Source: Hyphomicrobiales bacterium
Lineage (GTDB): Bacteria; Pseudomonadota; Alphaproteobacteria; Rhizobiales; Rhizobiaceae
Length of the DNA: 64,000 nucleotides
NCBI GenBank assembly: GCA_900469345.1
Contig: UBWZ01000003.1
Span: 204,577-268,576 of the forward strand
Reading direction: 5' to 3'
Below are positions 39,319 through 47,819 of this stretch, piece by piece; the first letter of the stretch is position 1, and each line of letters starts with the position of its first letter. The position numbers were made by a program, and so were the translations under genes. The notes below the pieces were generated by a model. The model was given only the letters and a program-made list of their open reading frames with translations. It was not told the origin of the DNA and did not search any database.

Positions 39319-41016
39319 TCAGCCGCGCAGCTCCCGGCGCAGGATCTTGCCGACGTTCGACTTCGGCAGCTGGTCGCGGAATTCGATAAAGCGGGGGCGC
39401 TTGTAGTTGGTGAGCGACGCTGCGCAGTGCGCCCGCAGCTCTGCCTCGGTGAGATTAGGGTCCCGGCGCACGACGAACAGCTTCACCGCTTCGCCGGAAT
39501 GCTCGCAGGGCACGCCGATCGCTGCGCATTCCAGCACACCGGGATGCATGGCGGCGACTTCCTCGACTTCGTTCGGATAGACGTTGAAGCCGGAGACGAG
39601 GATCATGTCCTTCTTCCGGTCGACGATCTTGATATAGCCCTGCCGGTCCATGTAGCCGATGTCGCCGCTGCGGAAGAAGCCGTCCTCGGTCATCGCCCTT
39701 GCGGTTTCCTCCGGCCTGTTCCAGTAGCCGGCCATCACCTGCGGTCCCTTGATGCAGATCTCGCCGATATTGCCGAGCTCCACCTCGACCCCCTGGTCGT
39801 CGCGGATGGAAACGTCCGTGGAAGAGACCGGCAGCCCGATCATGCCGCTGAACTCGCTCGCATCCAGCCGGTTGGCGGTGGCGACCGGCGATGTCTCCGA
39901 CAGGCCGTAGCCCTCGGTAATCGGGCAGCCGGTCATCTTCAGCCAGCGCTCGGCCACCGAACGCTGCACCGACATGCCGCCGCCGAACACGAGGAGCAGC
40001 GAGGAGAAGTCGAGCTTCTGGAAATCGGCGTTGTTCATCAGGGCGTTGAACAGCGTGTTGAGGCCCGGAAAGACGTGGATGCGATATTTCGCCAGCTCCT
40101 TCACGAAGGCCGGGATATCGCGCGGATTGGCGATCAGGATGTTGTGGCTGCCGGTGGCAACGCCCATCAGCGAGTTCACCGTCAGGGCAAAGATATGATA
40201 GAGCGGCAACGCGCACAGGAACTGCAACTGCTCCGGCCGCGGTTTGTGGAGAAACGCCGTTTCCAGCCAGATGCCCATCTGCTCCTTGTTGGCGAGCAGG
40301 TTGTTGTGCGTCAGCACGGCACCCTTGGAAACGCCGGTCGTGCCGCCCGTATATTGCAGGAAGGCGACGTCGTCCGGCGCCACGTCCACGGCGCTGAGGC
40401 TCTTCCGATGGCCCTCGGCCAGGACCTGCCGAAAGCTTTTCGCCCGCGGCAACGACCAGGCGGGGACGAGTTTCTTGACCCGCCGCACGACGATGTTGAC
40501 CACATGCCCCTTTAGACCCAGCATGTCGCCCATGGTGGCAACCACCACCTGGCGGATATCCGTGTGCGGCAGGGCCTGCTCGACAGTGTGGGCGAAGTTC
40601 TCGAGCACGAAGATCGCTTTCGCACCGGCATCCCTGAGCTGGTGTTCCAGTTCCCGTGGCGTGTAGAGCGGGTTGACGTTGACCACCACCAGCCCGGCCC
40701 GCAGGATGCCGTAGACGATGACCGGGTTCTGCAGCACGTTGGGCAGCATGACGGCGACGCGGTCGCCTTTTTGCAGCCCTTGCGCCTGCAGCCATGCGCC
40801 GATCTTGCGACTTTCGGCCTCCAGCTCGCGGAAGGTGAGGGACTTGCCCATGCTCGAAAAGGCGGGACGATCGGCAAAGCGCGCGCAGCTGTCCTCGAAC
40901 AGGGCGCCGAGCGTGCGGTGTTCGAGCGGCGGGAGAAACTCCGGAACGGTTGGCGGGTAGGAGGCGAGCCAGATCTTGCCGGCAGTCGAGCCTGTCCGTG
41001 CGGTCACTTCGTTCAT
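39319..41016 (-). CDS. fadD: Long-chain fatty-acid-CoA ligase
   Basis: Activates fatty acids to acyl-CoA for beta-oxidation. The 565-residue AMP-forming enzyme has the P-loop FLQYTGGTTGVSKGAVLTHN, GYGLSETSPVATANRL, the FFRSGDIGYMDRQGYIKIVD signature with VDRKKDMILVSGFNVYPNEV, and the terminal LPKSNVGKILRREL Lys. These match FadD/LcfA. GGAGG stands well before the ATG at 41016. A palindrome TTGACGT-AA-ACGTCAA overlaps its likely -35 element. Confidence 0.96.
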   Translation of the reverse strand: MNEVTARTGSTAGKIWLASYPPTVPEFLPPLEHRTLGALFEDSCARFADRPAFSSMGKSLTFRELEAESRKIGAWLQAQGLQKGDRVAVMLPNVLQNPVIVYGILRAGLVVVNVNPLYTPRELEHQLRDAGAKAIFVLENFAHTVEQALPHTDIRQVVVATMGDMLGLKGHVVNIVVRRVKKLVPAWSLPRAKSFRQVLAEGHRKSLSAVDVAPDDVAFLQYTGGTTGVSKGAVLTHNNLLANKEQMGIWLETAFLHKPRPEQLQFLCALPLYHIFALTVNSLMGVATGSHNILIANPRDIPAFVKELAKYRIHVFPGLNTLFNALMNNADFQKLDFSSLLLVFGGGMSVQRSVAERWLKMTGCPITEGYGLSETSPVATANRLDASEFSGMIGLPVSSTDVSIRDDQGVEVELGNIGEICIKGPQVMAGYWNRPEETARAMTEDGFFRSGDIGYMDRQGYIKIVDRKKDMILVSGFNVYPNEVEEVAAMHPGVLECAAIGVPCEHSGEAVKLFVVRRDPNLTEAELRAHCAASLTNYKRPRFIEFRDQLPKSNVGKILRRELRG

Positions 41017-41136
41017 CAGAACCTCCTCCGTTCCCGTTCTCCCGCAGCGCCCTTTTGAGGCGAGGTCCTCCACCTGTCTGCGGAAGGAGATTATGCCATG
41101 CCGCCTGGCTCCTCAGCCAGGATTTTCGAAGGCAAA

Positions 41137-41164
41137 GCTATAATGACTTTGACGTAAACGTCAA
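41137..41164 (-). promoter_or_regulatory. fadD promoter with a 16-bp palindromic operator
   Basis: TTGACGT-AA-ACGTCAA (41149-41164) is a perfect palindrome. On the minus strand its outer half supplies TTGACG as a -35 element, with TATAGC (41142-41137) 16 bases on, pointing at fadD. It resembles ACGT-core sites reported for MerR-family LiuR-type regulators of lipid and branched-chain catabolism. Confidence 0.55.
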
Positions 41165-41307
41165 CGGCTCATCGGGTCGACCGGTTGCTCCGGAATTGGG
41201 GAGGCGCCAGCTCATCGCGACGCGCTGCCGCAAGTCAAATGTGAGGAACAATCACGGAAGCCGTCGCGTTGGAAGAGGGTTACAGGCACAAAACAAGGAG
41301 GTGCGTG

Positions 41308-41700
41308 ATGTTGCATCAGGAACCCAAAGCCGGCCAGGACCCCTACGTCAAGGACAGCCCGTCGCTGATTGCCAGCGACAAGGTAGAAGGCACGGCAGTC
41401 TATGGAGCCGACGGCAAGCGCATCGGTTCGATCGCCCGCATCCTGCTGGAAAAGCGGGGCGGACGCGTCGCCTATGCCGTGCTGAGCTTTGGTGGCTTCC
41501 TTGGGATTGGCGATGATTACTATCCGCTGCCCTGGGAAAAGCTGCGCTACGACGACGAGCTCGACGGCTACCGGATCGACCTGACCAAGGACCAGATCAC
41601 CGGCGCTCCCCGCTATGACAACCTCGACGACGAAACGTGGTACCGCGCCAACGACCGGACCATTTACGACTACTACGGCGTGCCGCCCTACTGGATGTAA
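41308..41700 (+). CDS. PRC-barrel domain protein
   Basis: A 130-residue soluble protein with one PRC-barrel (about residues 18-90): SLIASDKVEGTAVYGADGKR, IGSIARILLEKRGGRVAYAV and YYPLPWEKLRYD, then a Tyr-rich acidic tail (DDETWYRANDRTIYDYYG). PRC-barrels occur in RimM and photosynthetic reaction-centre H subunits; stand-alone rhizobial forms are of unknown function and often stress-induced. AAGGAGGTG gives a very strong ribosome-binding site. Confidence 0.9.
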   Translation: MLHQEPKAGQDPYVKDSPSLIASDKVEGTAVYGADGKRIGSIARILLEKRGGRVAYAVLSFGGFLGIGDDYYPLPWEKLRYDDELDGYRIDLTKDQITGAPRYDNLDDETWYRANDRTIYDYYGVPPYWM

Positions 41701-41723
41701 TGGCCGTTCGATCGCAATTAGGG

Positions 41724-41757
41724 AGAGGCTCCGTAAGGCGGGGCCTCTTTTCGTTTA
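41724..41757 (+). terminator. Terminator after the PRC-barrel gene
   Basis: AGAGGCTCCG-taagg-CGGGGCCTCT, a 10-bp stem with one G-U pair, followed by TTTTCGTTT. Confidence 0.85.
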
Positions 41758-41802
41758 TTTAAGGCTGCCATGCCATTTTGCCTCGAACGGAGACGTGAGG
41801 AC

Positions 41803-42915
41803 ATGGCGGACAAGGTGCCGGCGGGGATCATCCGCGATCTGCAGGTGGGCGACGTGGAAGCCGTTGCGCGGCTCTTCCAGGACACGTTTCGCGAGACAGG
41901 CAGGCGATCGTCCGAACTGCCGGCCTACATCGAAAACGCGTTCTTCTCGCATCCCTGGTCGGATCCCGACATCACATCCAAAGTCTTCGTCGGACAGGAT
42001 GGTCGCGTTTCAGGCTTCATCGGCGTCTTCCCGGTGCACCTCGAACTTGAGGGACGCCCGGTGAGAGGCGCCCTTGCAGGGTCGATGGTGGTCGAGGATC
42101 CGAAGGCCAATCCGCTCGCCGGCGCGCGCCTGCTGCGCGCTTTCCTTGCCGGACCCCAGGATATTTCTTTCACCGAAACGGCCAACCGGATCGCACTCGG
42201 CATGTGGCAGAAGGCGGGTTATCCGCTCGACGCCGGTTACAGCCTGAACTGGCTGCGGATCCTGCGGCCGAGCTCGGCGCTTGTCGATATGGCGTCGCGC
42301 AAGGCCGCGCCCGCCGGTATGCTGCTGCCCTTTGCGCGCATTGTCGATCGCGCCTGCGGCCGTCTGCCCTGGGCGCCGTTCGCGCCGGAAAAGACGGGGC
42401 CGGGCCGCGTCACGTTTGACGATGTCGCGCTACCGGATTTCGCCGACGCGGTGATGTCTCTTGCGCATCACTACCCGCTGCACCCGGCCTGGGAAGATGC
42501 TTCGCTTGCCTGGTTCCTGCAGCATGCGGAGCAGAAGAGAAAGTTCGGCCATCCGGAATGGCGGGTCGGCCGCAGCCCGAATGGCAAGGTCATGGGCGCC
42601 TATGCCTATTTCACCCAGCCGGGGCGCATCGGTTGGGTCCTGCAAGCCTTGTGCAGTCCGGGGACCGAGGCGGACCTGGCGGATGACATGTTCGCCCACG
42701 CCTATGCCATGGGAGCATCCGGCCTGCGCGGCGCGGCGCATCCATGGCTGATCCCCGCCCTGATGAGCCGCAAGACGATGTTCTTCGGCCGCACCTTCTA
42801 CGTGGCGCATGCCCGCGACAAGGCTCTCCTCGAGCCGGTCCGCAATGGCCGCGCTCTGATCAGCGGCCTGGCCGGCGAAGGGTGGACGCGGCTGATCGGC
42901 GACCGCTTCGACTAG
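41803..42915 (+). CDS. GNAT-fold acyltransferase-like protein
   Basis: A 370-residue protein whose N-terminal half has a GNAT-like layout: IIRDLQVGDVEAVARLFQDT, KVFVGQDGRVSGFIGVFPVH, GALAGSMVVEDPKANPLAGA. The second half has no motif I can name. It is longer than simple acetyltransferases; proteins of this shape occur beside acyl-AMP ligase and ACP genes in surface-polysaccharide or lipid clusters, and such genes lie immediately convergent here (23 bp away). I prefer the ATG at 41803, which has GAGG upstream, over that at 41770. Substrate unknown. Confidence 0.75.
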   Translation: MADKVPAGIIRDLQVGDVEAVARLFQDTFRETGRRSSELPAYIENAFFSHPWSDPDITSKVFVGQDGRVSGFIGVFPVHLELEGRPVRGALAGSMVVEDPKANPLAGARLLRAFLAGPQDISFTETANRIALGMWQKAGYPLDAGYSLNWLRILRPSSALVDMASRKAAPAGMLLPFARIVDRACGRLPWAPFAPEKTGPGRVTFDDVALPDFADAVMSLAHHYPLHPAWEDASLAWFLQHAEQKRKFGHPEWRVGRSPNGKVMGAYAYFTQPGRIGWVLQALCSPGTEADLADDMFAHAYAMGASGLRGAAHPWLIPALMSRKTMFFGRTFYVAHARDKALLEPVRNGRALISGLAGEGWTRLIGDRFD

Positions 42916-42938
42916 GATCGAAAGAACCGTGCCGGGCC

Positions 42939-43937
42939 TCAGCCCAGCATGGTCGCCGGGCTGGCATGGAGATAATCCGCCACGCGGCGCTTGGCGGCAA
43001 TGTTGCGCCAGACGGCATCGACCTGATCCGGCGTCAGTTCCACCGCGGCGGCCACCTCTTCCCGGGCAATGCCGTGCTCCAGGGCGTAGAGGCAAAGGTC
43101 CATGCGGTCATAGGGCAGCGAGAAATAATATTCGTCCTGGCCCTGAGGCAATGACCACGTGTCGGTCGTCGGCGGGCGACGGCGAATGTCGTCAGGCACG
43201 CCAAGCGCTTCCGCCAGCTGGTAGACCTGGCTCTTGTAGAGATGCGCGATCGGCTTGAAGTCCGCGGCGCCGTCGCCGTTTTTGACGAAAAAGCCTTGAT
43301 CGTATTCGAGCCGGTTCGGCGTGCCGGCAACCGCGAAGTTCAGCCGGTCGGCATGGTAGTATTCGATCTGCTTGCGGGTGCGCTGTTTCATGTTCGCGGC
43401 TGCGATCATGCCGAGATAGATCTCGAGCGGCATGCGGTGACGGCTCTGCTCCCCTTGCGGATTGGCCACCACCAGCCAGGAAATATTGTAGCCGCGTCCG
43501 GTCAGTGCATCTTCGAGAACCACCTTGCAGCCCCAGCCGTCGCCGAACTCCGGCACCACCTGGCGGATGAACCCGTCGCGGCGTGCGTAGCAGCCGGCCG
43601 CGGCCAGCGCCGGTCCGATGTCTTCCAGCACGGTCTCGACGCCGACCGCCTCGGCAAGCGCGCGGCCAAGCGCCAGGCTCTCCGGATCCGAATCGTGCTC
43701 CGGCATGAAGATGCCGGTCACCTTGGCGGGCCCGAGCGCCCGGGCGCAGAGCGCGGCGGTCACGCTGGAATCGATGCCGCCGGAAAGGCCGAGCACGGCG
43801 CCGCGCTTGCGAAGATCCTTTCCGACCGTTTCGCGGATCCACACGCAGACGCGCTCGATTTCGGCTTCGGCATCAAGTTTGAGCGTCTCGGCCGAAAACC
43901 GCGCACCGGTCGTGACTGTGGCAGGGCTGGTCGTCAT
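42939..43937 (-). CDS. NadE-like ammonia-dependent synthetase in an ACP/ligase operon
   Basis: A 332-residue ATP-pyrophosphatase of the NAD synthetase family: P-loop LGLSGGIDSSVTAALCA (SGGIDSS at 52-58), the ISWLVVANPQGEQSRHRM region, YHADRLNFAVAGTPNRLEYD and GAADFKPIAHLYKSQVYQLA. There is no glutaminase domain, so it would use free ammonia. It is the last gene of an operon with an acyl-AMP ligase and an ACP (four-base ATGA overlap with the ligase), which is odd for NAD synthesis. It may make NAD+, or it may amidate a carboxylate in a dedicated pathway. The housekeeping enzyme could be elsewhere in the genome. Confidence 0.85.
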   Translation of the reverse strand: MTTSPATVTTGARFSAETLKLDAEAEIERVCVWIRETVGKDLRKRGAVLGLSGGIDSSVTAALCARALGPAKVTGIFMPEHDSDPESLALGRALAEAVGVETVLEDIGPALAAAGCYARRDGFIRQVVPEFGDGWGCKVVLEDALTGRGYNISWLVVANPQGEQSRHRMPLEIYLGMIAAANMKQRTRKQIEYYHADRLNFAVAGTPNRLEYDQGFFVKNGDGAADFKPIAHLYKSQVYQLAEALGVPDDIRRRPPTTDTWSLPQGQDEYYFSLPYDRMDLCLYALEHGIAREEVAAAVELTPDQVDAVWRNIAAKRRVADYLHASPATMLG

Positions 43938-45487
43938 GCGGCATTCCCTTCATTTACGGTTTGAGGAGGCTCCGCGCTGAGGCGGATCTTGCCGGTCGTC
44001 GTGCGCGGCAGCGCCGTGCGGAATTCGACGCTTTTCGGCACCATGTAATCTTCAAGCAGGCCGGCGCAGTGGCGGATGATCTCGCGCTCGCCGAGCACTG
44101 CCCCCTCAGCCAGAACAACATAGGCGCGTACCACCTGTCCGAAGATCGGGTCGTCCACGCCGGCGACGGCCGCCTCTGTGATGCCGGGCAGGCTATAAAG
44201 TGCGTTTTCCACTTCCTGCGGGCTGACCTTTTCGCCGCGGGTCTTGATGATGTCGTCGCGGCGGCTGACGAAATACAGAAAGCCCTCCGCATCGGTGCGG
44301 AACAGATCGCCTGTGTGCAGGCGGCGTCCGCCATCGATTGGAGAGAGCGCAAGCGCCGAGGCGAGCGGATCCTGCCAGTAGCCCTGCATGACATGCGGTC
44401 CCTCGACGACCAGTTCGCCGACCACGCCTGGCGCCGCCCGGCGGCCGTCGTCATCGATCACGAAGGCATCCGTCCCGGGGATGGCCTTGCCGACCGACCC
44501 AATCCGGCCGCAGGCCTCGTCCGGCGAAAGATAGGTCGCCCGCAGGCACTCGGTCTGGCCGTACATGAGGTAAAGCCGGGTATCAGGAAACATCTGCTGC
44601 AGCTGGCCGCCGATCGCCGGCGGCATCGCGGCGGCGGCACTGGAGATATAGCGCAGATCGGGCAGGGAACCGGGTTGAAGGTCCTTCATGGCGGCGATCA
44701 GCGCCGCCATCGTCGGAACCAGCGGAAAGCCGGTCGCCTTCATCTCGGCCAGGCGCTGAACGATCTTGCGGGGAAAGGCGAAGCTCTTTTCGAGCACAAG
44801 CGTGCCGCCCGCCAGCACCATGGTCACCATCTGCGTGATGCCATAGCCGAAGGAGAGCGGCAGAACGCTGAGCACCGTGTCGTCGGCACTGTTGCCAAGG
44901 TAGGACGCGATCGACTGACAGGCGGCGAGAACGTTGGCGTGAGACAGCATCACGCCCTTCGCCCGGCCGGTCGAACCCGATGTGTGGATCAGAAGCGCGA
45001 GCGCGTCGGGATCGGCGGGAGGGCGAGGAAGCGGGGCTGGCGCCGGCATCTGCAACGCCTGTTCGAAGCCCATGGCGTCACCGGTATCGTCCGTTCCGGC
45101 CTGCACGAGGATCAGGCGCGGCGGCGCGACGGCCATCCCGATCGCGGCGTCGACGGTGGCCCGCAGACGACCCTGCGCGATGACCAGCCGTGCGTCGGTG
45201 CTGTCGAGAATTGCCGCAAGCTTTTCGGCCTTGATCGTGGGATGGAGCGGGCAGGCGACGGCGCCCGCCTTCCAGCACGCAAAGAAGCTGACGACGGCCT
45301 CCCAGCCGTTGTCGAGCACCATCACGATGCGGTCGCCGGACCGCACCCCGGTTCCGATGACGGTTGCGGCGAGGGAAGCGGACACCACCTCGAGCTCGCC
45401 ATAGGTCATTTGCCCGTCGCCGGCGACCACCGCCGGCTTCGGCCCGAAAGCCTTTGCAGTCTGCTTGAGCCGAGCCTCCAGGCGCAT
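43934..45487 (-). CDS. AMP-forming acyl/aminoacyl ligase
   Basis: A 517-residue adenylate-forming enzyme. The P-loop LLIHTSGSTGRAKGVMLSH lies at about 166-184, then LPLSFGYGITQMV, LYLMYGQTECLRATYLSP, LHTGDLFRTDAEGFLYFVSR, DDIIKTRGEKVSPQEVENAL, and the C-terminal Lys in TTTGKIRLSAE. It differs from FadD and, lying eight bases after an ACP gene, probably charges that carrier. The overlap with the downstream NadE-like gene shows a coupled three-gene operon. The acid it activates is unknown. Confidence 0.9.
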   Translation of the reverse strand: MRLEARLKQTAKAFGPKPAVVAGDGQMTYGELEVVSASLAATVIGTGVRSGDRIVMVLDNGWEAVVSFFACWKAGAVACPLHPTIKAEKLAAILDSTDARLVIAQGRLRATVDAAIGMAVAPPRLILVQAGTDDTGDAMGFEQALQMPAPAPLPRPPADPDALALLIHTSGSTGRAKGVMLSHANVLAACQSIASYLGNSADDTVLSVLPLSFGYGITQMVTMVLAGGTLVLEKSFAFPRKIVQRLAEMKATGFPLVPTMAALIAAMKDLQPGSLPDLRYISSAAAAMPPAIGGQLQQMFPDTRLYLMYGQTECLRATYLSPDEACGRIGSVGKAIPGTDAFVIDDDGRRAAPGVVGELVVEGPHVMQGYWQDPLASALALSPIDGGRRLHTGDLFRTDAEGFLYFVSRRDDIIKTRGEKVSPQEVENALYSLPGITEAAVAGVDDPIFGQVVRAYVVLAEGAVLGEREIIRHCAGLLEDYMVPKSVEFRTALPRTTTGKIRLSAEPPQTVNEGNAA

Positions 45488-45495
45488 GGTCGATC

Positions 45496-45753
45496 TCAGG
45501 CTGCGGCGGGAAGCTTGGTCGCCAGATAGCGCGTCATGTTGTCGATGCTGTCGAGGTTTTCCGGGACGATCTCTTCGTCGGCGATGCTGACGCCGTAGGT
45601 TTTTTCGAGAAAGGCGATCAGTTCCAGGACGCCGGTCGAATCCATCACGCCGGAATCGAGCAGGGACTGGTTGTCGGCAATCTCGGCGTCCGCCCGGAAC
45701 AGGAAGTTTTCGGCAATGAACTCGCGCAAGGTGGCTGCGTACGCTTCGGCCAT
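45496..45753 (-). CDS. Acyl carrier protein-like phosphopantetheine protein
   Basis: An 85-residue four-helix carrier. The attachment motif is SGVMDSTGVLELIAFLEK, with Ser39 the likely phosphopantetheine site (DST in place of the DSL typical of AcpP). The following YGVSIADEEIVPENLDSIDN is typical of specialised ACPs from secondary or surface-glycan pathways rather than AcpP. It heads the ACP-ligase-NadE-like operon and is divergent from the exonuclease gene. Confidence 0.9.
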   Translation of the reverse strand: MAEAYAATLREFIAENFLFRADAEIADNQSLLDSGVMDSTGVLELIAFLEKTYGVSIADEEIVPENLDSIDNMTRYLATKLPAAA

Positions 45754-45971
45754 GATGTCCCCTCAAAGCAGCTGATGCGTGCGCTTCAGGGCACGCGGTC
45801 GGAGCGGGATTATGCCCGGCAGTCTTGAATCTTTCGCTAACTTCGCCTTGTCTTTTGCAAGCTTCCCGTCGTTTTGCATCCAACTGCCGCGGTGGCGCGT
45901 TTGCCTGTGGAACTGGAACAAACAATGAGCAACTCCACCCATAGTGCGAACGCGGACCGGCAGGTCGGCTC

Positions 45972-46748
45972 GTGAAGATAGCAACGTTTAACGTCAATGG
46001 CGTCAATGGCCGTCTCGATCTCCTGTTGGAATGGCTCGCCGACGCCAGGCCGGACGTCGTCTGCCTCCAGGAATTGAAGGCGCCGCAGGAGAAGTTTCCG
46101 CGCAAGGCCATCGAGCAGGCCGGATATGGAGCGATCTGGAGCGGCCAGAAGAGCTGGAACGGTGTCGCCATTCTCTCCCGTGGCGTCGATCCGGTGCAGA
46201 CCCGACGGGACCTGCCCGGCGATCCCGACGACCTCCATGCCCGCTACATCGAGGCAGCCGTCGAAGGCGTGCTGATCGCCTGCCTCTATGCCCCAAACGG
46301 CAACCCGGCGCCTGGCCCGAAATTCGAGTACAAGCTCGCCTGGTACCAACGCTTTCTCGTCCACGCGCAGGCGCTTCTCGATACGCAGGCGCCCGTCGTG
46401 CTGGCCGGGGATTACAACATCATGCCGACGGATCTCGACGTCTACAAACCGGAGCGCTGGCGCGATGACGCACTGTTCCGGCCGGAGGTGCGCGAGGCGT
46501 TCGAGCGCCTGGTCGGGCAGGGCTGGACGGATGCGCTGCGGACGCTTCACCCGGAGGAGCGCATCTACACCTTCTGGGACTATTTCAGGAATGCGTATGG
46601 CCGCGACGCGGGGCTCCGGCTCGACCATCTGCTGCTCAGCCCCTCGGTCGCGCAGCGTTTGAAGCGCGCCGAGGTCGACAGGCAGGTCCGTGGACGGGAC
46701 CATGCCAGCGACCACGCGCCGACCTGGATCGAGATCGCCGACGCCTGA
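45972..46748 (+). CDS. Exodeoxyribonuclease III-family AP endonuclease
   Basis: A 258-residue Mg-dependent DNA-repair nuclease of the Xth/ExoA family. Catalytic segments are in order: IATFNVNGVNGRL, VVCLQELKAPQEKFP (metal Glu), YAPNGNP, VLAGDYNIMPTDLDVY (Asp-Asn), RLDHLLLSP and HASDHAPTWIEI (Asp-His). It cuts abasic sites in base-excision repair. The start appears to be GTG at 45972, giving MKIATFNVNG; the ribosome-binding site is weak. Confidence 0.94.
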   Translation: MKIATFNVNGVNGRLDLLLEWLADARPDVVCLQELKAPQEKFPRKAIEQAGYGAIWSGQKSWNGVAILSRGVDPVQTRRDLPGDPDDLHARYIEAAVEGVLIACLYAPNGNPAPGPKFEYKLAWYQRFLVHAQALLDTQAPVVLAGDYNIMPTDLDVYKPERWRDDALFRPEVREAFERLVGQGWTDALRTLHPEERIYTFWDYFRNAYGRDAGLRLDHLLLSPSVAQRLKRAEVDRQVRGRDHASDHAPTWIEIADA

Positions 46749-46758
46749 ACCGGGCGTC

Positions 46759-47712
46759 TCAAAGAACGTTGGTCGGCCTGCCGGCGAGGTAATTCTCGAT
46801 ATGCCCGATCACCTGGGTCCAGAGCCCCTGCATCGCCTCGTCGCTTGCCCAGGCGACATGCGGCGTGACGATCACGTTTGGCCGGTCGAGGACGGCGAGC
46901 AGCGGATTGTCCGGTGCCGGCGGCTCGCGGGTCAAAACGTCGAAGCCGGCGCCGGCGATCAGGCCTTCGTTGAGCGCCTGGACAAGATCCGCCTCGTTGA
47001 CCAGCCCGCCACGGGACGTGTTGATGACGAGCGGATGTTTTTTCATCTGCCGGAATTCCGGCATGCCGATCAGGTCGCGCGTCTGTGGCGTCAGCGGCAC
47101 ATGCAGGGAAAGCACGTCGGCCGTCTCCAGCACCTCGTCGAACGGCACATAGCCTTCGCCCGCCTTGGCCTCGCCCTTGCGACCGGCATAGACGACGGTC
47201 ATGCCCAGCGCCTCGCCGATCCTCCCCACCGAGCGTCCGAGCGTGCCGCGCCCGACAATGCCGAGCGTCGACCCGGACAGGTCACGGATCGGGTGGTTGA
47301 AAAAGCAGAACTGCTGGGCGCGCTGCCATTCGCCGGCAATCACGTCCTGCCGGAAGCCGACGATCGAGCGGCGCAGTGCGAAGATCAGGGCGAAGGTGTG
47401 CTCGGGCACGGTGTTGACCGCATAGCCGCGCACGTTCGATACCGTGACGCCTCGCGCCTTGGTGGCGGGGAGGTCGATCACGTCATAGCCGGTGGCGGCG
47501 ACCGCAATCATCTTCAGCCGGGAAGCACCTGCAAGCGCCTCCGCCCGGATCGGGGCCTTGTTGGTAATCACGATGTCCGCCTCGGCGATCCGATCCGCCA
47601 CGTCTTCCGCGGCCGTCTTGGCGTATTCGACCCAGTCGTGGGGCACGTCGGGGCGGGTGACAGCGACCGAAGGGCCGATCGTATCGCGGTCGAGAAAAAC
47701 CACTTTCAACAT
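46759..47712 (-). CDS. D-2-hydroxyacid dehydrogenase (glycerate/hydroxypyruvate type)
   Basis: A 317-residue NAD(P)-dependent dehydrogenase. The Rossmann loop is LGIVGRGTLGRSVGRIGEAL; catalytic residues follow in INTSRGGLVNEADLVQAL (Arg), GAGFDVLTREPPAPDNPLL (Glu) and VIVTPHVAWASDEA (His). The sequence resembles HprA-like enzymes that reduce hydroxypyruvate or oxidise glycerate, but substrate choice cannot be fixed by eye. Divergent from the FAD oxidoreductase gene. Confidence 0.92.
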   Translation of the reverse strand: MLKVVFLDRDTIGPSVAVTRPDVPHDWVEYAKTAAEDVADRIAEADIVITNKAPIRAEALAGASRLKMIAVAATGYDVIDLPATKARGVTVSNVRGYAVNTVPEHTFALIFALRRSIVGFRQDVIAGEWQRAQQFCFFNHPIRDLSGSTLGIVGRGTLGRSVGRIGEALGMTVVYAGRKGEAKAGEGYVPFDEVLETADVLSLHVPLTPQTRDLIGMPEFRQMKKHPLVINTSRGGLVNEADLVQALNEGLIAGAGFDVLTREPPAPDNPLLAVLDRPNVIVTPHVAWASDEAMQGLWTQVIGHIENYLAGRPTNVL

Positions 47713-47819
47713 GGTGGGGCTTTCCGGATAGTGCAGGGGACGGGTGGCTTGTGCCGATGGCTGCCGGCTGTCCTATAACATTGCGCATCGACGCAGAAGA
47801 CAAAAACTGGGGGAAGGGC

